Source: an uncultured Erythrobacter sp. | Lineage (GTDB): Bacteria > Pseudomonadota > Alphaproteobacteria > Sphingomonadales > Sphingomonadaceae | Direction: 5' to 3' | Assembly (NCBI GenBank): GCA_913061345.1 | Contig: CAJXTZ010000036.1 | Coordinates: forward strand, 1 to 23,866 | Length of the DNA stretch: 23,866 bases | In this document: piece by piece, positions 7,175 through 15,118 of the stretch | Numbering within the stretch: position 1 is the first letter of the stretch | How the letters are laid out: every line of letters starts with the position of its first letter | Notes under the pieces: model-generated | Database searches by the model: none | What the model was told of the DNA's origin: nothing | Seen by the model: the letters and a program-made list of their open reading frames with translations, nothing else | Program-made: the position numbers and the translations under genes

Positions 7175-8830
7175 ATGACCAGAACCGCTGCACGCCTGCT
7201 TGTCGATTGCCTTGTCGAACAGGGCGCCAGCCGCGCCTTCACCGTTCCCGGCGAAAGTTTCCTTCCCGTCCTTGATGTGCTGTCCGATTGCGATGCAATC
7301 CAGACCATTACTTGCAGGCAGGAGGGCGGCGTCGCCTTCATGGCCTGTGCCGACGGTGCAATGACGGGCGAACCCGGTATCGCCTTCGTTACCCGTGGCC
7401 CCGGCGCCACCAACGCCAGTATCGGCGTGCATGTGGCAATGCAGGACAGCCAACCGATGATTCTGTTCATCGGCGATGTCGATCGCTCCATGCGCGATCG
7501 GGAGGGTTTTCAGGAAATTGACTTCCCTGCCTTCTTCGCGCCTATAGCCAAGTGGTCTGCACGCATAGACGATGCGGCTCGCATTCCGGAATTCATCGCG
7601 CGCGCATGGTCTACGGCGGTATCGGGTCGCCCCGGTCCCGTGGTTCTCGCCCTGCCCGAGGATATGCTGCACGAAGATGGAATCGTATCTCCGGTACGTC
7701 CCGCAGTGGTACGGCCCGCGCAGGCGCCCTGCCCCGATGTGATGGCCACCATGATGCAGATGATAGGTGATGCGGCCGCCCCGTTAGCCATCGTCGGCGG
7801 CGCTGGATGGAACGCGCGCACGCGCCACTATTTTACCGAATTCGCCGAACGCATCGGCCTTCCCGTTGCCACTGCTTTTAGGCGGCAGGATGCGATCTCA
7901 CCTGCGTCCAAAGTCTATGCGGGCAATCTGGGCTACGGCCCCAATCCAAAGTTGAGCCAGCGAGTAAAGGATGCAGACCTGCTGCTAGTGGTAGGCGCGC
8001 GGCTTGGAGAAGCGACGACCGATGGCTACGCACTCATCACGCCCGATCATCCGGAGCAGCAACTGATCCACGTCCATCCTGATCCGGAAGAACTCAACAG
8101 CGTCTACCGCGCAGACTTGGCTATCTGCGCCGATACCGCGGAATTTGCCGAAAGTGCGGCCCTGTGGGACGATAGCGACGTGATCGATTTCGATTGCGGA
8201 GCGCAAGCGCGTGCCGAGTGGCTGGAATGGAACACACCTCGCGATCGGCCGCAGTTCGATTTTGATCTTGCACTGGCCATGGCGACCTGTCGCCGCCTGT
8301 TGCCCGCCGATGCGATCATCTGCAACGGCGCCGGTAATTTTGCAGGCTGGTGGCACCGTTACTGGCCCTATGCAGGCTTCCCATCGCAACTGGCGCCTAC
8401 GGCCGGGGCGATGGGATATGGCGTGCCGGCGGGCGTGGCGGCTGCCTTGCGCTATCCGGACCGATGCGTCGTCGCAGCGGCGGGTGACGGCGATTTTCTG
8501 ATGAACGGACAGGAACTGGCGACCGCCGCGCAGTACGGGTTGGACCTGCTGGTCATCGTGTTCGACAATTCCACATACGGAACCATTCGTATGCACCAGG
8601 AACGCGAATATCCGGGTCGTGAAGCGTCAACCCATCTTACCAACCCCGACTTCGCGATGATGGCGGCAAGTTTTGACGGATGGGGTGTAAGGGTAGAGAA
8701 CAATGCCGAGTTTGACAGCGCACTGGAACAGGCGATGGGCCGCAAGGGTATCCGCCTGCTTCACTGCATTACCGATATCGAGCAGTTAAGCGCGAGCGGA
8801 GCAAGCGTCAGCAGCCTGCGCGAAAGCTGA
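7175..8830 (+). CDS. thiamine-diphosphate-dependent enzyme, acetolactate synthase-like
   Basis: Stand-alone enzyme of 551 residues with the three-domain layout of the acetolactate synthase and benzoylformate decarboxylase family. The N-terminal Pyr domain (about 1-165) has the catalytic glutamate E50 in CRQEGGVAFMA. A middle Rossmann-like domain covers about 190-320 (LAIVGGAGWNARTRHYF). The C-terminal PP domain holds the cofactor motif G437-D438-G439 ... N465 (GDGDFLMNGQELATA ... VFDNSTYG). The ATG at 7175 is preferred to an in-frame start 96 nt upstream, since MTRTAARLLVDCLVEQGASRAF is the usual family N-terminus and AAGCAGG precedes it. No ilvN-like regulatory subunit or ilvC is adjacent, so a biosynthetic IlvB role is doubtful. 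It may act on another 2-oxo acid. The substrate cannot be told from sequence. Confidence 0.85.
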   Translation: MTRTAARLLVDCLVEQGASRAFTVPGESFLPVLDVLSDCDAIQTITCRQEGGVAFMACADGAMTGEPGIAFVTRGPGATNASIGVHVAMQDSQPMILFIGDVDRSMRDREGFQEIDFPAFFAPIAKWSARIDDAARIPEFIARAWSTAVSGRPGPVVLALPEDMLHEDGIVSPVRPAVVRPAQAPCPDVMATMMQMIGDAAAPLAIVGGAGWNARTRHYFTEFAERIGLPVATAFRRQDAISPASKVYAGNLGYGPNPKLSQRVKDADLLLVVGARLGEATTDGYALITPDHPEQQLIHVHPDPEELNSVYRADLAICADTAEFAESAALWDDSDVIDFDCGAQARAEWLEWNTPRDRPQFDFDLALAMATCRRLLPADAIICNGAGNFAGWWHRYWPYAGFPSQLAPTAGAMGYGVPAGVAAALRYPDRCVVAAAGDGDFLMNGQELATAAQYGLDLLVIVFDNSTYGTIRMHQEREYPGREASTHLTNPDFAMMAASFDGWGVRVENNAEFDSALEQAMGRKGIRLLHCITDIEQLSASGASVSSLRES

Positions 8831-8839
8831 CCCAAACGA

Positions 8840-8870
8840 AAAGGGCCGCCCCATCATGGAGCGGCCCTTT
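8840..8870. terminator. strong bidirectional intrinsic terminator
   Basis: AAAGGGCCGC (8840-8849) pairs with GCGGCCCTTT (8861-8870) around an 11-base loop, 10 nt after the stop of the thiamine-diphosphate gene. A-rich and T-rich flanks lie on both sides, so it can end transcription of this gene and of the convergent csbD-like gene. Confidence 0.85.
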
Positions 8871-8892
8871 CGTGTTTGTATTGCTCGCGCAA

Positions 8893-9063
8893 TCAGACGT
8901 CGTTGCCAAGCTTGCCTTCGACTTCGCCCTTTAATTGCTGGGCTTCGCCCTTCTTTTCTTGCTTGCGGCCTTCGGCGCGGGTTTCGGGATTGCCCGACTC
9001 CTGCTTCACATTGCCGATAGCTTCGTTGGTGTTGCCCTTAACTTTTTCGGTAAATTCACCCAT
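8893..9063 (-). CDS. CsbD-family stress protein
   Basis: Short, highly charged protein of 56 residues: MGEFTEKVKGNTNEAIGN, then a Lys-, Glu- and Gly-rich tail. This is the CsbD-like family (general stress proteins related to B. subtilis CsbD and E. coli YjbJ), of unknown molecular role and largely unfolded or helical. The start at 9063 is chosen over an in-frame ATG 36 nt upstream: GGAG lies about 8 nt before it and the family pattern begins there. In the alphaproteobacteria such genes usually belong to the general stress response. No EcfG-type promoter was firmly identified here. Confidence 0.9.
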   Translation of the reverse strand: MGEFTEKVKGNTNEAIGNVKQESGNPETRAEGRKQEKKGEAQQLKGEVEGKLGNDV

Positions 9064-9148
9064 GAGGTTTCTCCGTTGTCTTTGCGGGCGGCGCATCATC
9101 GCGTGCCCTTTGACTATACAACGGGGAGGCAGCCGTTATCGTTCCGAA

Positions 9149-9559
9149 TTAACGTTCTGACATAGCGATAATAATTTCCCACTCCTCTGGTCGTATCTCA
9201 GCCACTGACAGGCGAGAGAGTCGGATCAATTCGATCCCTTCAAGCGTTGGTTCGGCCTTGATCGCTTTTAAGGTGACGAAGTTTTCGAGAGGGCGGACCG
9301 GTTTTACTTTCATCGTGGGCCATTTCCCTTCCGGGTCGGTGGGATCAATCAACCCATCCTCGCTCACTTCGGCTATTCCGACGATCTCCAGCCCCTTGTT
9401 CGAATGATAGTAGAACAGGGGGTCGCCCACCTTCATCGCGCGAAGGTTGTTTGCAGCGCGATGGTTGCGCACGCCATCCCAGATGGTTTCGCCATCCTCT
9501 ACCAGCTGGTCCCACGAATATTTGAACGGTTCGGACTTGATAAGCCAATGATTGGACAA
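9149..9559 (-). CDS. EVE-domain protein
   Basis: Single-domain protein of 136 residues: LSNHWLIKSEPFKYSWDQL, WDGVRNHRAANNLRAMKVGDPLFYYHS, then a C-terminal half ending EEWEIIIAMSER. This is the EVE fold of the PUA superfamily (THYN1-like), whose members bind modified bases in DNA or RNA. The conserved W-D-G-V-R-N segment, which lines the base pocket in the family, is present. The start is TTG at 9559, because a strong ribosome site, AAGGAGAG, lies 5-6 nt before it and the family N-terminus (NHWLIKSEP) follows at once. An upstream in-frame ATG at 9613 would add 18 residues without similarity. It diverges from the GGDEF-EAL gene. No restriction or methylase gene is near, so a housekeeping role is as likely as defence. 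Confidence 0.9.
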   Translation of the reverse strand: MSNHWLIKSEPFKYSWDQLVEDGETIWDGVRNHRAANNLRAMKVGDPLFYYHSNKGLEIVGIAEVSEDGLIDPTDPEGKWPTMKVKPVRPLENFVTLKAIKAEPTLEGIELIRLSRLSVAEIRPEEWEIIIAMSER

Positions 9560-9673
9560 TCTTCTCTCCTTTGTCGCGAGGCGTGTCCTAGCGGGACAAA
9601 AGCCACGGAGCAATTAACCCGATATTGAATATGTCGCGCGATAAAGAAACCAGCGAAGAGAGGACTATCGCGG

Positions 9674-11335
9674 TTGAAAAAAGCGACAGACAGCGCGGCG
9701 ACACCCGCCGAAAGGAAGGTCCGCAGTGCGGAGCGCGACATGATCGCGCTTGGCATAGCAATTGCTGCCGCCATCCTTTTCGTAGGCGCTGGTGGCGCGC
9801 TGATGCCGCAAATCGTCAAGGCATGGTTCTTTGGTGGTAACAAGCCAAACCTGCTGCTGGCCAACGCTCTTCTTCTCAATATCGCACTGCTTATCTTTGG
9901 ATGGCGACGTTACAGGGATCTGCGCAAGGAGATTCAGGTGCGCAGGGATGCCGAGGAACGCGCTCGAAAGCTGGCCGAACGCGATGCGCTGACTGGCTGC
10001 CTCAATCGACGCAGCGGCCCTCCTGCCCTGGAGGCCCTGCGCACAGCCTTGGTCGATACTGACCGAAAAATAGCGGTGATGATGATCGACCTCGACAACT
10101 TCAAACAGATCAATGATCTGAATGGTCACCAGCTAGGCGACAGGGTTCTAACCACGATAGCGCGCCGGATAGAAGATACATTGCCGCACGACGGCGTGAT
10201 GGCGCGCATCGGGGGCGACGAGTTCGTTTGCGGCGTACCCTTCGACCACAATGCACGCGATACGGTGGACAATCTGGTAGCAATGATTGTCCGCAACACG
10301 TCGGCGCCCATTGAATCGAACCAGATGTCTGTAGAGGCCACGGTATCCATCGGCATTGCAGAATCGGGTGCAAAATACGCCACCGGCGATGAAATGAATG
10401 CCGAGGCGCTGATCCATCGTGCCGATATCGCCATGTATCACGCGAAGAAGCGCGGGCGTAATCGTTACTACTGGTTCGAATCCCAGATGGAAGACGAGCT
10501 GCGCTTCCGCAACGAACTGGAATCCGGCATTCGGCGCGGCATACCGGCTGGCGAATTCGTTCCCTATTACGAACAGCAGATTGACCTTGCGACAGGCACT
10601 CTGACAGGTTTCGAAATGCTGGCCCGGTGGAAGAGCCCGCGATATGGGCTGGTCAGCCCGGAAATATTCATCCCCATTGCCGAGGAAATAGACCTTATTG
10701 GCGCGTTGTCTGAACGCCTGGTCGCGCAGGCGCTGGAAGATGCGAAAGGCTGGGATTCTGTTCTTACCCTTTCGATAAACATCTCCCCGGTCCAGCTGCG
10801 CGATCCGTGGTTCGCACAAAAGCTGCTGCACCTTTTGCTGGAAAGCGGTTTTCCGCCTTCCCGTCTGGAAATCGAGATCACTGAAGGTTGTCTGCACGAA
10901 AACATGGGCGCGGTGCGCTCCATCGTCACCAGCCTGAAGAACCAGGGTATCTCGATCAGTCTTGATGACTATGGCACGGGTTATTCCAGCCTCTCACAAC
11001 TGCGCTCCTTGCCGATCGACCGACTGAAGATCGATCGCAGCTTCATCTCCGAACTGGCGAACCAGCGCGAAGGCCGCGCCCTGGTGGAGGCCATGGTTTC
11101 TCTCGGCAAGGGTCTGTCGCTGCCCGTCACCGCCGAAGGCGTCGAAAACAGCGAAGTGCTGAGCCAGTTGCAAGGCATGGGCGACCTGCAAGGACAAGGC
11201 TATCATTATGGCCGGCCGGAAGATGCCGCCGCCACACGAAAGCGCCTCGCCTCTCTCGATATGCTGAGCAAGGACAATCTCGCCTCGATAGTAGGGCAAA
11301 CAAGTTCGGCGGACGATCAGCGCCAGGCAAGCTGA
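9674..11335 (+). CDS. membrane GGDEF-EAL protein (cyclic di-GMP synthesis and breakdown)
   Basis: Signal-transduction protein of 553 residues. Two membrane segments (about 23-43 and 60-77) are followed by a short charged coiled linker (RKEIQVRRDAEERARKLAERD). The diguanylate cyclase domain is at about 108-265 with an intact GGDEF at 180-184; I see no RxxD inhibitory site at the usual place before it. The phosphodiesterase domain is at about 285-535. It has E314-M-L-x-R in place of EALxR, with N (SINISP), E (LEIEITEG), DDYGTGYSSL, K (LKIDRSF), TAEGVE and QGYHYG all present, so both domains look catalytically competent. The start is probably TTG at 9674, with GAGAGG 10 nt upstream; the first ATG (residue 22) would begin directly at the membrane helix. 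The N-terminus shows no recognised sensor domain. Confidence 0.88.
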   Translation: MKKATDSAATPAERKVRSAERDMIALGIAIAAAILFVGAGGALMPQIVKAWFFGGNKPNLLLANALLLNIALLIFGWRRYRDLRKEIQVRRDAEERARKLAERDALTGCLNRRSGPPALEALRTALVDTDRKIAVMMIDLDNFKQINDLNGHQLGDRVLTTIARRIEDTLPHDGVMARIGGDEFVCGVPFDHNARDTVDNLVAMIVRNTSAPIESNQMSVEATVSIGIAESGAKYATGDEMNAEALIHRADIAMYHAKKRGRNRYYWFESQMEDELRFRNELESGIRRGIPAGEFVPYYEQQIDLATGTLTGFEMLARWKSPRYGLVSPEIFIPIAEEIDLIGALSERLVAQALEDAKGWDSVLTLSINISPVQLRDPWFAQKLLHLLLESGFPPSRLEIEITEGCLHENMGAVRSIVTSLKNQGISISLDDYGTGYSSLSQLRSLPIDRLKIDRSFISELANQREGRALVEAMVSLGKGLSLPVTAEGVENSEVLSQLQGMGDLQGQGYHYGRPEDAAATRKRLASLDMLSKDNLASIVGQTSSADDQRQAS

Positions 11336-11387
11336 CACGCGCTTCGCGCCCATTGCGATCCGGGCCACACGGCACTAGGTGGCGCTG

Positions 11388-12197
11388 ATGCGCATCGCTT
11401 TCACCAAGATGCATGGCCTGGGCAATGATTTCGTCGTGCTCGACACGCGCGAAACCGCCATGCCTGCAATCGGCGCCGACACCGTGCGTGCGCTGGCCGA
11501 TCGCACACGGGGGATCGGATGCGACCAGTTGATCGTACTGGAAAACGATCCGAACGCCACAGTTCGCATGCGAATTTACAATTCTGACGGCGGCGAAGTG
11601 GAAGCGTGCGGCAATGCCGCGCGGGCCATCGGCCTGCTGCTGAAGCAGAAGGCTACCATTGCCACCGCAGGCGGCCTGATTGCCACCGTACCCGATGCAG
11701 ATGGTATTGCCGTCGACATGGGTGAACCGCGTTTCGAATGGGACGCCATCCCCCTTGCCTATCCCATGGATACTGCTGCCTTGCCGGTGGGCTGGGACAT
11801 GCTGGAACAACCTGCCGCCGTGAATGTGGGCAATCCGCATGTCATCTTCTTCGTCGACAATACAGATGCCGTGCCGCTGGAAAACCTTGGCTCGCAGATA
11901 GAGACCGATCCGCTTTTCCCGGACCGGATCAATGTGAACGTGGCCCATGTTGCCGATCGAAAGACGTTGCACCTGCGCGTGTGGGAGCGCGGCGTAGGCC
12001 TTACGCGCGCTTGCGGTACAGGGGCCTGTGCCACAGCGATAGCTGCCATGCGGCGCGGGCTTACCGAGCGGCACGTTACCGTTCATCTGCCTGGTGGCGC
12101 GCTTTCCATCGCCTGGGGCGAGGACAATCGTATCACCATGACAGGCCCCGCGGCAGAAGCCTTTCGCGGCTCCTTCGACTGGGGCGACTACGCATGA
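11388..12197 (+). CDS. dapF: diaminopimelate epimerase
   Basis: Converts LL- to meso-diaminopimelate for lysine and peptidoglycan synthesis in the cytoplasm. The 269 residues begin MRIAFTKMHGLGNDFVVLD, the classic DapF start. The two catalytic cysteines are C74 (EACGNAARA) and C209 (TRACGTGACA), acting as the acid-base pair in this cofactor-free epimerase. ATG 11388 is chosen over an in-frame GTG at 11379: AGGTGG lies 5 nt before the ATG. It is the first gene of the dapF-mtaB-ftsY-ispZ run and begins 52 nt after the GGDEF-EAL stop. Its own stop overlaps the next start (ATGA). Identification is secure. Confidence 0.96.
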   Translation: MRIAFTKMHGLGNDFVVLDTRETAMPAIGADTVRALADRTRGIGCDQLIVLENDPNATVRMRIYNSDGGEVEACGNAARAIGLLLKQKATIATAGGLIATVPDADGIAVDMGEPRFEWDAIPLAYPMDTAALPVGWDMLEQPAAVNVGNPHVIFFVDNTDAVPLENLGSQIETDPLFPDRINVNVAHVADRKTLHLRVWERGVGLTRACGTGACATAIAAMRRGLTERHVTVHLPGGALSIAWGEDNRITMTGPAAEAFRGSFDWGDYA

Positions 12198-13384
12198 GCG
12201 AGCCCGACGTCATGGCGCCAGAGGTTATATCCCTGGGCTGCCGCCTCAACATCGCCGAGAGCGAACGCATTCGTGACCTGATCGCTTATGAGGGTGATAT
12301 CGTGGTAGTTAACAGCTGCGCGGTCACGATGGAAGCCGTGCGTCAGACCCGGCAGGCGATCCGCAAGGCGCGGCGTGCGCGTCCCGATGCCCGGCTGCTT
12401 GTCACCGGGTGCGCCGCCGATATCGAGCGCGAGCAGCTATCTGTAATGCCCGAAGTCGACGGACTGATTCCAAACACGCAAAAGCTGGACGCGCGTGCCT
12501 GGAACGTGCCCGAAGCAGCCCGCCCTGCACCGCCAAGCCATACGCGCGCCTTTATCGCGGTACAGAACGGGTGCGACCACGCCTGCACGTTCTGCGTCAT
12601 CCCACAAGGGCGCGGGTCGAGCCGCTCGCTAAGCGTGCCCCAGGTGCTGCGCGAAGTCGAACGGCACATGGAAAAGGGCGCGTCCGAAGCCGTGCTGACA
12701 GGCGTGGACGTTACAAGTTGGGGGCATGACCTTCCCAAACAGCCGCCGCTTGGCGAACTGGTGCTGGCGATCCTCGATACCTTTCCGCAACTGCAGCGAC
12801 TTCGCATGTCCTCGCTGGATGGCGTGGAGATCGATTCGCTGTTGTTCGACCTATTCGCCAGCGAAGCGCGCGTAATGCCACACCTGCACCTCTCCCTTCA
12901 GCATGGCGCGGATCTTATTCTGAAACGTATGAAACGACGGCATCTGCGACGCGATGCTGTGGATCTGGTGCAGCGTCTGCAAGCGCGGCGTCCCGATCTC
13001 ACCGTCGGGGCAGACTTGATTGCAGGCTTCCCGACGGAAAGCGCGGCGCACCATGCGGAAAATTGCTCCATCATAACGGACCTGCCCGTGGTTCACGGTC
13101 ATATCTTTCCCTATTCGCCCCGGCCCAACACGCCCGCTGCGCGCATGCCGCAATTGGACAAACCGCTGATAAAGCAGCGCGCCGCCGAATTGCGCCATGC
13201 GGTTGCGAAGGTGCGCGATGCGTGGCTGGACAGCCTTGTGGGACAAACCCAGCACGTGCTTACCGAAAGCGATGGAACGGGCTATGCCGAAAACTTCGCG
13301 CGGGTGGCCGTGCCCGAAGGCACACTGCGCGGCACGATCATTCCCGTCACGCCGAAATCGCATGAGGAAGGCCTGCTAAAGTGA
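12194..13384 (+). CDS. mtaB: tRNA t6A37 methylthiotransferase (radical SAM)
   Basis: Adds the methylthio group to t6A37 of ANN-decoding tRNAs, making ms2t6A. The 396 residues show the MTTase layout. The N-terminal UPF0004 domain has three cluster cysteines: C16 (SLGCRLN), C42 (NSCAVT) and C73 (TGCAAD). The radical SAM motif C127-x3-C131-x2-C134 (CDHACTFC) follows, with LTGVDVTSWG and LHLSLQHGADLILKRMKRRH further on. The C-terminal TRAM-like segment is short. The short N-terminal domain and SLGCRLN favour MtaB over MiaB or RimO. The ATG lies inside the dapF stop (ATGA), and the stop lies inside the ftsY start (GTGA). A much longer same-frame opening starting within dapF is a chance frame. Confidence 0.92.
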   Translation: MSEPDVMAPEVISLGCRLNIAESERIRDLIAYEGDIVVVNSCAVTMEAVRQTRQAIRKARRARPDARLLVTGCAADIEREQLSVMPEVDGLIPNTQKLDARAWNVPEAARPAPPSHTRAFIAVQNGCDHACTFCVIPQGRGSSRSLSVPQVLREVERHMEKGASEAVLTGVDVTSWGHDLPKQPPLGELVLAILDTFPQLQRLRMSSLDGVEIDSLLFDLFASEARVMPHLHLSLQHGADLILKRMKRRHLRRDAVDLVQRLQARRPDLTVGADLIAGFPTESAAHHAENCSIITDLPVVHGHIFPYSPRPNTPAARMPQLDKPLIKQRAAELRHAVAKVRDAWLDSLVGQTQHVLTESDGTGYAENFARVAVPEGTLRGTIIPVTPKSHEEGLLK

Positions 13385-14304
13385 GCGAATCAAGCTGGTC
13401 CGAAAAACTCTTCGGGGGTTTCCGCAAGACATCGGATCGCCTCTCCGAAAACCTTACAGGCGTCGTGGGCACGGCGAAGCTGGACGATGCCACGCTGGAT
13501 GATCTCGAAGACGCGCTGATCATGACGGACCTTGGCCCCAGCGCCGCCGCCCGCATCCGCGCCAAATTGGCGGAAAAGCGCTTTGGTCTTTCCATCACCG
13601 AGCGAGAATTGAAAGAAGCGGTGGCCGAAGAGATTACCGCCATCCTGCGTCCGGTCGCCGTGCCTTTGGAAGTCACCGCCTTCCCACGCCCCCAGGTGAT
13701 CCTGGTGATCGGCGTAAACGGCAGCGGCAAGACAACTACCATCGCCAAGCTGGGCCATTGGTTGCAAGAGGACGATTACGAGGTGATGCTGGCCGCAGGC
13801 GACACCTTCCGCGCCGCCGCCATCGGCCAGCTGAAAGTGTGGGCAGATCGCATCGGCGCGCCCATCGTTACCGGGCCCGAAGGCGGCGACCCCGCCAGCA
13901 TCGTGTTCGACGCGGTAAAAAAGGCGACCGATATCGGAACGGACGCACTGATCGTCGACACTGCGGGTCGGCTTCAGAACAAGCGCGAACTGATGGATGA
14001 GCTTGCCAAGATCCGCAAGGTTCTGGGCCGCCTCAATCCAGAAGCACCGCATGACGTGATCTTGGTGCTGGATGCCACCAACGGGCAGAATGCGCTGGGC
14101 CAGATAGAGATTTTCAAGGAAGTCGCAGGCGTGACCGGCCTCATCATGACAAAGCTGGACGGCACGGCGCGCGGCGGTGTTCTGGTGGCGGCGGCAGAAC
14201 AGTACGGCCTGCCCATTCACGCTATCGGCGTGGGCGAAACGCTGGACGACCTGCGCCCCTTCGATCCCGACCTTGTGGCGCGCGTGATTGCAGGAGTGGC
14301 CTGA
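13381..14304 (+). CDS. ftsY: signal recognition particle receptor
   Basis: GTPase that docks ribosome-SRP complexes to the membrane translocon. The 307 residues have an N domain (about 1-100, helical) and a G domain with P-loop G111-V-N-G-S-G-K-T118, DTFRAAA, DTAGRLQNK, and TKLDGTARGG, ending in the family signature GVGETLDDLRPFDPD. The long acidic A domain of E. coli FtsY is absent, as in most alphaproteobacteria. A GTG start at 13381 overlaps the mtaB stop by 4 nt and is fixed by the family start. The stop overlaps the ispZ ATG by 1 nt (TGATG). Identification is secure. Confidence 0.97.
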   Translation: MSESSWSEKLFGGFRKTSDRLSENLTGVVGTAKLDDATLDDLEDALIMTDLGPSAAARIRAKLAEKRFGLSITERELKEAVAEEITAILRPVAVPLEVTAFPRPQVILVIGVNGSGKTTTIAKLGHWLQEDDYEVMLAAGDTFRAAAIGQLKVWADRIGAPIVTGPEGGDPASIVFDAVKKATDIGTDALIVDTAGRLQNKRELMDELAKIRKVLGRLNPEAPHDVILVLDATNGQNALGQIEIFKEVAGVTGLIMTKLDGTARGGVLVAAAEQYGLPIHAIGVGETLDDLRPFDPDLVARVIAGVA

Positions 14305-14975
14305 TGACGACCGAAGCGCACAAGCAGGCAACAACGACCGCAAAACCGAAGTCCGGCTGGCTCAACGTTGCCGTCGATTACGGGCCGCTGCTGGTGTTTT
14401 TCCTCGTGTACAAGTTCTACTCTCCCGAAAGCACGGGAGACGACACATCGGGCGAGATCTTCGCCGTGATCCGGGGCACCGGGGCCTTCATCATTGCAGC
14501 CATAATTGCGCTGGCCGTCAGCAAGTGGAGGCTGGGCAAGGTCAGCCCGATGCTGTGGCTGTCCACCGCCATGATCGTGGGTTTCGGCGCGCTGACGATC
14601 TATTTTCAGGACGAACGCTTTATCCAGTGGAAGCCGACAAGCATCTACGTGCTGTTCGCCCTCGTGCTGCTGGTGGGATATGCCAGGGGCAAATCGCTGC
14701 TGAAGGTTCTGCTGGAAGCCGCGTTCGAAGGATTGAACGACGAAGGCTGGCTGAAGTTGTCGCGCAATTGGGGCGTGTTCTTCATCCTGCTTGCAATCGT
14801 GAACACCGCGCTGATGTTCACGGTCAGCTTCGAGACGTGGCTGGCGGCCAAGTTGTGGCTGTTCCTGCCCCTCACTTTCCTGTTCACCTTTACCCAGGTG
14901 CCCATGCTGATGCGCCACGGATTGAGCGTGGAGGACAGGGACGAGGTCGTGAAAGACCCGCCGCGCACCGAATAA
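14304..14975 (+). CDS. ispZ: inner membrane septation protein (YciB/IspZ)
   Basis: Membrane protein of 223 residues with about five or six hydrophobic segments. It is recognised by VDYGPLLVFFLVYKFY near the N-terminus, the stretch TIYFQDERFIQWKPTSIY, and LSRNWGVFFILLAIVNTALMF toward the end, all typical of the YciB/IspZ family. Family members affect septation and envelope integrity, in E. coli together with YciC; the molecular activity is unknown. The start codon overlaps the ftsY stop by one base, so it is coupled to ftsY. It is the last gene of the run. The name ispZ is that used in genome annotation for intracellular septation, not isoprenoid synthesis. Confidence 0.9.
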   Translation: MTTEAHKQATTTAKPKSGWLNVAVDYGPLLVFFLVYKFYSPESTGDDTSGEIFAVIRGTGAFIIAAIIALAVSKWRLGKVSPMLWLSTAMIVGFGALTIYFQDERFIQWKPTSIYVLFALVLLVGYARGKSLLKVLLEAAFEGLNDEGWLKLSRNWGVFFILLAIVNTALMFTVSFETWLAAKLWLFLPLTFLFTFTQVPMLMRHGLSVEDRDEVVKDPPRTE

Positions 14976-15074
14976 GACCGCTGGTCGGCGATTTACGATC
15001 GAACCAATTGCTCGACGAATACGCCTACTCAACTTTTGCGGTCCGGTGACACCATCCATCCATTGATTGAGGGA

Positions 15075-15103
15075 GGTTGCGGCAGGCTGGGCTAAGCGCA
15101 ACC
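15075..15103 (-). terminator. candidate terminator downstream of kup
   Basis: GGTTGCG (15075-15081) pairs with CGCAACC (15097-15103) around a 15-base loop, 15 nt past the kup stop in the 143-bp gap between convergent ispZ and kup. No T-run follows, so it is only a candidate. Confidence 0.35.
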
Positions 15104-15118
15104 AAGGAAGGCAGGTTC

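Noticed and set aside
9560..9673. TTTGTC ... GACAAA inverted repeat between the EVE and GGDEF-EAL genes as an operator
   Set aside because: The arms are short with a long spacer, and they overlap the EVE ribosome site; too weak to claim.
11738..12193. Long in-frame extension upstream of mtaB (548-codon frame)
   Set aside because: It overlaps dapF in another frame, has no family similarity before MSEPDVMAPEV, and the ATGA overlap at 12194 gives the natural start.
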